Shown here in pieces: positions 35,292-42,163 of a stretch of 64,000 nucleotides of DNA (position 1 is the stretch's first letter; each line of letters opens with the position of its first letter). The DNA is from Vicinamibacterales bacterium. Its GTDB lineage: Bacteria > Acidobacteriota > Vicinamibacteria > Vicinamibacterales > SCN-69-37. Made by a program: the position numbers and the translations under genes. The stretch lies in NCBI GenBank assembly GCA_030827135.1, contig JAURFE010000006.1:1-64000 (forward strand). Direction: 5' to 3'. The notes below the pieces were generated by a model. The model did not search any database. It saw only the letters and a list, made by a program, of their open reading frames with translations, and had not been told where the DNA came from.

Positions 35292-38200
35292 ATGAGCAAG
35301 CGGTTGATTCGGCAAATGGCCCGCGTCGTCACGGTGATGGCGGTTGTGGCGGTGTGGGCGTGGACGCCTGTGAGCGTCGGCGCGCAGGCGCCGGTGAAAC
35401 GTCCCCTGGGCTACGACGCGGTCGACTACTGGCGGTCGATTGCCGGCACGCGGTTGTCGGAGGACGGCCAGTGGCTCGCGTATGCGGTGACGTCGCAGGC
35501 GGTCGACGGCGAACTGATCGTGCGCAATCTGGCGTCGGGTCAGGAGTTCCGCCATCCGCGCGGATCGGCGCCGGTGTTCACGCCCGACAGCAAGTTCGTG
35601 GTCTTCACCATCGTGCCGCCGAAGACGACCGACGAAGAAACGCCGGCCGCCGGCGCGCCTGCGGCCGCGGGCGGCGAAGGCGAGGCGGCTGGGGGCGCGG
35701 CTGCCGCCAACCGCAACGTCGCGGGCATCATGGCCTTGCCGAGTGGGCAGGTGACAACGGTTGATCAGATTGCCACGATCCGACTCGCGCCCGAGTCGTC
35801 CACGTGGGTCGCCCTGCACAAGGGGCGTGCGCCGGCGGCCGGTGGCCGCGGTGGTCGCGGCGGCGGTGGTCGCGCGGGCGGGGCCCCTGCCGCAGGGCAG
35901 GCCGCGGCCGCGACGCCCCCGGCCGCAGCTGCGGCCGCTGAACAGACGCCCCCGGCGGCGGCTGGCCGCGCGGGCGGTGCCCCCGCCACGCCGCCTGAGA
36001 AGCGCAAGGACCCCGGCTCCGATCTGATCATCCGCAACCTCGCGACGGGCACGGACATCACGATTGCCGAGGTCACCGAGTTTGCGTGGAACAAGGGCGG
36101 CTCGTGGCTGGCCTACACCGTGTCGTCGCCTGATGCAGCGAAGGACGGCGCGTTTGTCCGCCAGATGAGTGACGGCACTGTGCGCACGCTGCACGCCGGC
36201 AAAGGCCGCTACAAGAGCCTCGCGTTCGACGAGGCGGGCACGCAGCTGGCCTTCCTCAGCGATCAGGCCGAATACGACAAGCCCGTGTCGCCGTTCCGCG
36301 TCTACTACTGGAAGGCCGGCGAGACTGCGGCGACCGAGTTCATTTCCGGAGCGACGCGCGGGATGCCGGCCGGCATGGTCGTCCACGACACCGCGCCACG
36401 ATTCTCGAATGACGGCCGGATGCTGCTGGTGAACACGGCGCCGCCGCCCCCGCCACCCGCCGCGACAGGCGCGAATGCGCCGCCGCGTCCCATCAACGTG
36501 GACCTCTGGCATTACAAGGACATGCAGTTGCAGCCGATGCAGCGCGTGCGCGCCACCCAGGCGCGCAACCGCAGCTACAGCGCGGTGATGCACATCGGCG
36601 ACAAGCGGTTTGTGCAGTTGGCCACGCCGGATCTTCCGACGGTGAGTGTGAACGTGGCCAGCACGTCCCCCTGGGCTATCGGCACGTCGTCGTTGCCCTA
36701 CGAGCAGGAGATCTCGTGGGATCGCACATACAACGATGTCTTCCTCGTGGATGTGCGGAACGGCCAGCGTCGGCGGCTGCTTGAGAAAGTGGGCGGGGGC
36801 GCCACCCTGTCGCCCGGTGGACAGTACGTGACGTTCTTCGACGACACAGTGGGCCACTGGTTCTCGCAGCGTGTGTCCGATGGCCTCCGCGTGAACCTGA
36901 CCGAGCGGCTGCCGGTGAAGTTCTTCAACGAAGAACACGACTCCCCGAGTCAGCCCGGTTCGTACGGCTTCGGCGGCTGGACGGACGGCGATCGTACGTT
37001 GTGGGTCTATGACCGGTACGACATCTGGGAAATGCGTCCCGACGGCACCAACGCGCGTAACGTCACCGGTGGGGAAGGCCGCAAACAGGAAATCGTGTTC
37101 CGCTATCTGTCGCTTGACCCCGAACAGCGCACGATCCCGACGACGGGGCAGGTACTGCTGACCGCGACCAACGATCGCACGAAAGCCACCGGGTTCTTCC
37201 GGTTGACGGCACCGGCCGGCGCGCCACAGCAGGTTGTGATGCTCGACAAACGATTCGGCGCGGTGACGAAGGCAAAAAACGCCGATCGGTTGGTGTTTAC
37301 GCTGACGCGTTTCGAGGAGTTCGCGAATCTCTGGGTGAGTGACGGCAACTTCGGCAACATGCAGAAGGTGTCGGATGCCAATCCGCAGCAGGCCGAGTAC
37401 GTGTGGGGCAAGTCGGAGTTGATCGAGTACATCAATGCGGATGGCATCAAGCTGCGCGCCATCCTCACCAAGCCGGAGAACTTCGATCCGTCGAAGAAGT
37501 ATCCGCTGATGGTCTACATCTACGAAGGCCTGACCGATGGCCTGCATTCGTACGGGACGCCCAACGTCGGCACGAGCGTGAACATCGCGCGCTACGTGAG
37601 CAACGGCTACATTGTCCTCCAGCCGGACATCATCTACAACACCGGTTTCCCGGGTGAAGACGCCGAGAAGTGCGTGATTCCCGCGGTGAACACGGTGGTC
37701 GCGCAGGGGTACATCGATCCGAAGCGCGTCGGCATCCAGGGGCACTCGTGGGGCGGCTACCAGATCACGCACCTCATCACGCGCACGAACATGTTCGCGG
37801 CGGTGCAGGCCGGCGCGTCGGTGTCGAACATGATCAGCGCCTACGGCGGCATTCGCTGGGGCACCGGCATGGTGCGGCAGTTCCAGTACGAAAAGACGCA
37901 GAGCCGCATTGGCGCTCCGCCCTGGGACAAGACGCTGGAGTTCATCGAGAATTCGCCGATCTTCTGGGTCGAGAAGGTACAGACGCCGTATCTGACGATT
38001 CACAACGACGCCGACGATGCGGTGCCGTGGTACCAAGGCATCGAGTTCTTCACCGCGCTCCGCCGGTTGGGGAAGGAAGCGTACTTCTTCAACTACAACG
38101 GCGAGCTGCACGGCCTGCGGAACCGCGACAACATGAAACACTGGACCGTCCATCAGGACGAGTTCTTCGACCACTATCTGCTCGGCAAGCCGAAGCCCGA

Positions 38201-38297
38201 GTGGATGGACAAGGGCGTGCCGTTCCTCGAGCGCGGCACCCGTGACGTGTTGGGCCTGTTCAAGCGCCCGACGCCGCCACCTGCGAGCGGCAAATAA
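35292..38297 (+). CDS. Exported S9-family prolyl-oligopeptidase-like peptidase
   Basis: The 1001-residue protein has a signal peptide (MARVVTVMAVVAVWAWTPVSVGA), a long beta-propeller-like N-terminal region, and a C-terminal alpha/beta-hydrolase domain. The catalytic Ser lies in GIQGHSWGGYQITH (Ser819), Asp in IHNDADDAVPW and His in NGELHGLRNRDN. Residues about 180-240 are a Gly/Ala/Arg/Pro-rich insert (GGRGGRGGGGRAGG and similar). The ATG at 35292 has AAGGAG six bases upstream; the frame runs far back into the repeat. It would cleave short peptides outside the cytoplasm. dut follows after three bases. Confidence 0.92.
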   Translation: MSKRLIRQMARVVTVMAVVAVWAWTPVSVGAQAPVKRPLGYDAVDYWRSIAGTRLSEDGQWLAYAVTSQAVDGELIVRNLASGQEFRHPRGSAPVFTPDSKFVVFTIVPPKTTDEETPAAGAPAAAGGEGEAAGGAAAANRNVAGIMALPSGQVTTVDQIATIRLAPESSTWVALHKGRAPAAGGRGGRGGGGRAGGAPAAGQAAAATPPAAAAAAEQTPPAAAGRAGGAPATPPEKRKDPGSDLIIRNLATGTDITIAEVTEFAWNKGGSWLAYTVSSPDAAKDGAFVRQMSDGTVRTLHAGKGRYKSLAFDEAGTQLAFLSDQAEYDKPVSPFRVYYWKAGETAATEFISGATRGMPAGMVVHDTAPRFSNDGRMLLVNTAPPPPPPAATGANAPPRPINVDLWHYKDMQLQPMQRVRATQARNRSYSAVMHIGDKRFVQLATPDLPTVSVNVASTSPWAIGTSSLPYEQEISWDRTYNDVFLVDVRNGQRRRLLEKVGGGATLSPGGQYVTFFDDTVGHWFSQRVSDGLRVNLTERLPVKFFNEEHDSPSQPGSYGFGGWTDGDRTLWVYDRYDIWEMRPDGTNARNVTGGEGRKQEIVFRYLSLDPEQRTIPTTGQVLLTATNDRTKATGFFRLTAPAGAPQQVVMLDKRFGAVTKAKNADRLVFTLTRFEEFANLWVSDGNFGNMQKVSDANPQQAEYVWGKSELIEYINADGIKLRAILTKPENFDPSKKYPLMVYIYEGLTDGLHSYGTPNVGTSVNIARYVSNGYIVLQPDIIYNTGFPGEDAEKCVIPAVNTVVAQGYIDPKRVGIQGHSWGGYQITHLITRTNMFAAVQAGASVSNMISAYGGIRWGTGMVRQFQYEKTQSRIGAPPWDKTLEFIENSPIFWVEKVQTPYLTIHNDADDAVPWYQGIEFFTALRRLGKEAYFFNYNGELHGLRNRDNMKHWTVHQDEFFDHYLLGKPKPEWMDKGVPFLERGTRDVLGLFKRPTPPPASGK

Positions 38298-38300
38298 CAC

Positions 38301-38723
38301 GTGCGGATTCACCGCCTTGATCCCGCCGTGCCGCTGCCGTCCTACCAGACGGCCGGTGCGGCGGGGTTCGACCTGGCGTCCAACGCCGACATGACGATCG
38401 CGCCTGGCGCGATCGTCCTCATTCCAACCGGACTTGTCGTGGAAGTGCCCGCAGGGCACTTCCTCGGCATCTTTGCGCGCAGCAGCACGCCGCTGAAAAA
38501 GGGTCTCATTGTCGCCAACGGCGTCGGCGTGCTCGACAGTGACTACTGCGGTCCGACCGACGAACTGAAGATTCAGGTGATGAACGTGACGCCATCACCG
38601 GTGTCGGTCATCAAAGGCGACCGCATCGCCCAGGGCGTCGTGATGCCATACGCGCGTGTGGACATCGAAGACGGCACCGGCGCCACGGCGGCCTCACGCG
38701 GGGGCTTCGGGTCTACGGGGTGA
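38301..38723 (+). CDS. dut: dUTP diphosphatase
   Basis: The 140-residue trimeric enzyme hydrolyses dUTP to dUMP and keeps uracil out of DNA. Motifs in order: AAGFDLASNAD (I), ARSSTPLKKG (II), ANGVGVLDSDYCGPTDELK (III, catalytic Asp and Tyr/Cys variation at DYCG), KGDRIAQGVVMP (IV) and RGGFGSTG (V). It starts with GTG three bases after the S9 peptidase stop, a polycistronic arrangement with an unrelated exported enzyme. The TGA leads directly into GCGGATGGGCAGATGG repeat words. Confidence 0.95.
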   Translation: MRIHRLDPAVPLPSYQTAGAAGFDLASNADMTIAPGAIVLIPTGLVVEVPAGHFLGIFARSSTPLKKGLIVANGVGVLDSDYCGPTDELKIQVMNVTPSPVSVIKGDRIAQGVVMPYARVDIEDGTGATAASRGGFGSTG

Positions 38724-38727
38724 GCGG

Positions 38728-39003
38728 ATGGGCAGATGGGCGGCGATTCGCGCGACGCTGACGGGCGTCACGCTCGCCGGTTCGGCGCCCCAACTGCCGC
38801 GGCCGCAGGATGACCTGTTCGTGTTCGCCAATCAGCAGTGGCTGCGCGAGACGCCCATTCCCGACGATCGCGTGACGTACTCGGCAGCCGCCGAGTTGGT
38901 GGATCGCGTCGAGGGCCAGCTGCGTGTGCTGATCGAGGATGCCGAGCGCGCCGGTGACCTTCAGAGTGGTTCGGAGCCGCAGCAGATCGTCGACCTCTAC
39001 CGG
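38728..39003 (+). pseudogene. N-terminal fragment of an M13-family metallopeptidase
   Basis: The fragment reads DDLFVFANQQWLRETPIPDD, then TYSAAAELVDRVEGQLRVLI and SEPQQIVDLYR. This is the N-terminal region of neprilysin-like M13 peptidases (D-x-F-x-x-x-N-x-x-W...I-P-x-D). Intact members are about 650-700 residues with HExxH; only about 90 residues remain here, and the frame then changes. No catalytic domain follows. The first ATG lies in GATGGGCAGATGG repeat words. Confidence 0.8.
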
Positions 39004-39208
39004 CACGGCCGGCGGCATCGTGCCGTCGCCGGATCAGGTTGCGGCGGAAATCCGCGCCCGGGTGTCCGTGGCGGCGGAGACGGCTGCGTCACCGCTGATC
39101 TGGTCGGGCACGGGACTCTGTGCCTGCTCGCAGGGCGACGGTGTGCTCTGTGAAGGTACCGCGGGCACGTGTGAGACCTGCGGCAGGGCGCTGGCGGTGC
39201 CGGCCTAG
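39004..39208 (+). other. Unidentified coding-like remnant with Cys pairs
   Basis: In the next frame the sequence reads GGIVPSPDQVAAEIRARVS, then GTGLCACSQGDGVLCEG and TCETCGRALAVPA before a TAG at 39206-39208. It does not continue the M13 domain. It looks like the C-terminal end of another gene fused by a deletion, but I do not recognise it. Confidence 0.35.
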
Positions 39209-39211
39209 CCG

Positions 39212-39961
39212 CTACCAGCGGACGACGATGGCGCCGCCGCCGGGTGTGGCAACGGGCGTGATCGACCACGACGGCGTCTCGTGCCCGTGCGTGACGGTCC
39301 AGGCGGCTGCAATGCCGATCGCGGCGCCGAAGACGGTGTCACTGACCCAGTGTGCGCGGTCGCGTACACGGGTCACGCCCACGAAGCCGGCGGCCGCATA
39401 CGCGGGCAGGCCCGCCTTCCACCCAAAATGCCGATGGAGCACACCCGCTGTGGCGAACGTGGCCGACGTGTGGCCGGACGGAAACGCGTGGTCACCACCC
39501 GACGGTCGCGCGCGGTTCACCCCGAGTTTCAGCACCCACGTGGTGACGCCGTTGAGCGCCTGCGCCCGAATCAGATCGCTGCCGACATGAGTGGTCAGCC
39601 GATGGTCGGTCAGCGAGCCCACGGCCCACGTGCCGATCGCAATCGCGCCCTGCGTCCAGCCGTCCCCGCCCACTTTTCCGATCTTCGTCCACGACTCGGC
39701 CGGACGGGCGAGCGTCCATTCATCCACGTCATCGTCATGCCGGCTGGTCACGATGGCGGCAGACCCGCCAATGCCCAGAATCGTGACGGTCTGCAGGCTC
39801 GCCAGTCCCCTCAGGTCCGTGCCCAGGTTCTGCACGATGTGTGTCAGGGGGTTGGGTTCGTGGAGGGGTGGGTGAGATTGCGTGAGGTTGGGTGGGGTTG
39901 GGTGCGGTAGCGCTGCGGTGGCGGAGATGACGATGGCGCAGGTCCAGGTGAGGTGCAGCAC
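39212..39961 (-). CDS. PAP2-superfamily membrane phosphatase
   Basis: The 249-residue protein carries the three acid-phosphatase motifs KLGVNRARP (145-153), FPSGHTSATF (160-169) and TRVRDRAHWVSD (197-208), with several membrane helices. Relatives dephosphorylate undecaprenyl pyrophosphate or phosphatidic acid. Near the N terminus, residues about 19-39 (PHPTPPNLTQSHPPLHEPNP) are encoded by CCCAACC/CACCC repeat words like those upstream of sppA. The signal or first helix is before this insert. It is bounded on both sides by pseudogenes. Confidence 0.85.
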   Translation of the reverse strand: MLHLTWTCAIVISATAALPHPTPPNLTQSHPPLHEPNPLTHIVQNLGTDLRGLASLQTVTILGIGGSAAIVTSRHDDDVDEWTLARPAESWTKIGKVGGDGWTQGAIAIGTWAVGSLTDHRLTTHVGSDLIRAQALNGVTTWVLKLGVNRARPSGGDHAFPSGHTSATFATAGVLHRHFGWKAGLPAYAAAGFVGVTRVRDRAHWVSDTVFGAAIGIAAAWTVTHGHETPSWSITPVATPGGGAIVVRW

Positions 39962-39974
39962 CCGCGGAGGATAT

Positions 39975-40371
39975 CAGCGCGTGAGGCCGAACGCGAAGCC
40001 GAGCGCCACGTGGTGCGACAACGTCGTCGTCTGTCCGGTGCCGTTGTGGGCCGTCGAGATGGTGGGGCGCGCGTAGGTGAGTTTGTATTCGGTGATGAGG
40101 GACAGGCGTCCTTTCAGCCGGACGTCGAATCCGGCTGCGAGATGGGCAGGCGCCAGCCGTAGTATTGCGGCGAGGTCAGCGACTCTGCCCGAAAGTCGAC
40201 CGTGGGAAAGGTGAGGTCATACCCGTCCCCCTGGACCCGGACGTCCGCCGGCCGCGTTGTATGGCCCCCCATATACAGGCCCGCATACCACTGGGCCGAC
40301 GCCACCCCCGGCACCAGCAACACACCCACGACCATCAGCGCCCGGATTGCCACCCGCCCATTCTCGCCCAT
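39975..40371 (-). pseudogene. Split outer-membrane beta-barrel protein gene
   Basis: The 5' part gives a signal peptide (MVVGVLLVPGVASAQ) and a first strand region (WYAGLYMGGHTTRPADV, YDLTFPTVDFRAE, YYGWRLP). At about 40155 the frame changes, and the other frame gives HLAAGFDVRLKGRLSLITEY, KLTYARPT and SHHVALGFAFGLTR followed by the stop at 39975. The C-terminal strand pattern is typical of OmpA-like small barrels. The total is about 130 residues instead of about 180-200, so the middle is deleted as well as frameshifted. Confidence 0.8.
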
Positions 40372-40415
40372 CCGCCCATCCGCCCATCCGCCCACCTGCT
40401 CATCCGCCCAACTGC
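40353..40415. repeat. CCGCCCAT octamer array
   Basis: CCGCCCAT is repeated four times with exact 8-base period, flanked by CTCGCCCAT and CACCTGCTCAT variants. It sits between the split barrel gene and the ALDH7 gene and supplies an ATG for the barrel frame on the minus strand. Confidence 0.9.
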
Positions 40416-40460
40416 TCGGGTTATCGTTAGTGGTTGGGTTTTGGGCTCAGGGAGACAGAT

Positions 40461-41990
40461 GTGGCTGACACCAAGGCGTTGCTGAAGAAGCTCGGAATCG
40501 ACGAGGTCAATGCGGGGGCGTGTATCGGGCCTGATGGCTGGATGCGGGACGATGAGGCCGGACGGATCGTATCGATCAATTCGTCCACCGGCGAGCCCAT
40601 TGCGAGTGTGATGCTGGCGACCGAAGCGACCTGTGACCAGGTGGTGGCGGCGTCGGCCGAGGCGTTTACCCGGTGGCGCGAGGTGCCGGCCCCCAAGCGC
40701 GGCGATCTCGTGCGTGATTTGGGCAACGCTCTCCGCGAGATGAAGGAACCGCTGGGGGATCTCGTCAGCCTCGAGATGGGGAAAATTCGCGCCGAGGGCC
40801 ACGGCGAAGTGCAGGAGATGATCGACATCTGTGACTTCGCGGTCGGCCTGTCGCGGCAGTTGTATGGCCTGACGATGGCGTCGGAGCGTCCGGGGCACCG
40901 GATGATGGAGCAGTGGCACCCGCTCGGCCCCGTGGGGGTGATCTCGGCGTTCAACTTTCCCGTCGCCGTGTGGGCGTGGAACTCCGCGCTGGCGGCCGTC
41001 TGTGGGGATCCCACGATCTGGAAGCCGGCCGAGCCGGCCCCGCTGTGTGGTGTCGCCGTGCAGCACATCTGCAACCGGGTGATGGCCGATCACGGGGTGA
41101 CCGGCATCTTCTCGCTGGTGGTCGGCAAGGGCAGCCTGGTCGGTGAGCGGCTGATTCGCGACCCGCGTGTGCCGCTGATTTCGTTCACGGGATCCACAGC
41201 CGTCGGCCGCCACGTCAGTGAGGTGGTGGCGGGCCGGTTCGGCAAGTCGATTCTGGAACTCGGTGGGAACAACGCCATCATCGTGTGTGAGGATGCGCGG
41301 CTGGATCTCGCGATCCGGGCGATCGTGTTCGGCGCAGTCGGGACAGCGGGGCAGCGGTGCACCACGACGCGCCGGTTGATCGTGCAGCGATCGATCGCGG
41401 CGGACGTGGTCGCGCGTCTGGCGACCGCGTATCAGCAGGTGCCGATCGGCGACGCGCTCGACTCGAAAACGCTGATGGGACCGCTGGTCAACATGCACGC
41501 GGTGGACGACATGTTCGAAGCCATCGAGCAGGCCAAAGCGCAGGGCGGCGACGTGGTGTGTGGCGGCAAACGTCGGCCGGACATCGGTCCGTTCTTCGTG
41601 GAGCCGACCATCATTCGCATGCCCGCACAGTCCGCCATCGTCAAACACGAGACGTTCGCGCCGATTCTGTATGTGATGGAGTACGACACCTTCGACCAGG
41701 CGCTGGCGATGCACAACGACGTGCCGCAGGGGCTGTCGAGCGCGATCTTCACCGAGAGCATGCGCCGCGCCGAAGAATTCCTCTCCGCGCGCGGGTCTGA
41801 CTGCGGTATCGCCAACGTCAACATCGGCACGTCGGGCGCCGAGATTGGTGGCGCCTTCGGTGGTGAAAAGGAAACCGGCGGCGGCCGCGAATCCGGGTCA
41901 GACGCCTGGAAGGCCTACATGCGCCGCCAGACCAACACGGTCAACTGGTCCGAGAAGCTGCCGCTCGCGCAGGGCATTCAGTTCGGTTGA
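40461..41990 (+). CDS. ALDH7-family aldehyde dehydrogenase (piperideine-6-carboxylate / aminoadipate semialdehyde type)
   Basis: The 509-residue NAD-dependent enzyme has the catalytic Cys in GTAGQRCTTTRRL (Cys300), Glu in LELGGNNAIIVCEDA and the NAD loop FTGSTAVGRHV. The C terminus GGAFGGEKETGGGRESGSDAWKAYMRR matches antiquitin (ALDH7A1) and AmaB, which oxidise aminoadipate semialdehyde in lysine breakdown. The GTG at 40461 with an AGGGAGA site is chosen over an upstream TTG. It stands alone, so the pathway is inferred from family only. Confidence 0.9.
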   Translation: MADTKALLKKLGIDEVNAGACIGPDGWMRDDEAGRIVSINSSTGEPIASVMLATEATCDQVVAASAEAFTRWREVPAPKRGDLVRDLGNALREMKEPLGDLVSLEMGKIRAEGHGEVQEMIDICDFAVGLSRQLYGLTMASERPGHRMMEQWHPLGPVGVISAFNFPVAVWAWNSALAAVCGDPTIWKPAEPAPLCGVAVQHICNRVMADHGVTGIFSLVVGKGSLVGERLIRDPRVPLISFTGSTAVGRHVSEVVAGRFGKSILELGGNNAIIVCEDARLDLAIRAIVFGAVGTAGQRCTTTRRLIVQRSIAADVVARLATAYQQVPIGDALDSKTLMGPLVNMHAVDDMFEAIEQAKAQGGDVVCGGKRRPDIGPFFVEPTIIRMPAQSAIVKHETFAPILYVMEYDTFDQALAMHNDVPQGLSSAIFTESMRRAEEFLSARGSDCGIANVNIGTSGAEIGGAFGGEKETGGGRESGSDAWKAYMRRQTNTVNWSEKLPLAQGIQFG

Positions 41991-41991
41991 T

Positions 41992-42163
41992 CAATGAGGC
42001 AATGGGGCAATGAGGCAATGAGGCAATGGAATTCTCGAAATGGGTGAATGAGCCAATGCAATGGCCGCAATCATTCCGCATCCATTTCGGGAATTGCATT
42101 GACCCACTAGCCAATTGCGGCAATTCCATTGCCCCATTGCCCCATTGCCTCATTGCCTCATTG
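41992..42163. repeat. GGCAATGR palindromic element, copy C (convergent genes)
   Basis: The left arm is GGCAATGR octamers then GGAATTCTCG; an inner block GCCAATGCAATGGCCGCAAT follows. The right arm inverts this (GGGAATTGCATTG, then GGCAATTCCATTGCCCCATTG and CCTCATTG units). It begins next to the ALDH7 stop and overlaps the end of the BNR gene, supplying its last codons (SMRQ) and TGA. Confidence 0.9.

Noticed and set aside
35055-38459. 1134-residue minus-strand open frame opposite the S9 peptidase and dut
   Set aside because: The sense strand encodes two clear enzymes with catalytic motifs; the antisense protein is Arg/His-rich shadow sequence.
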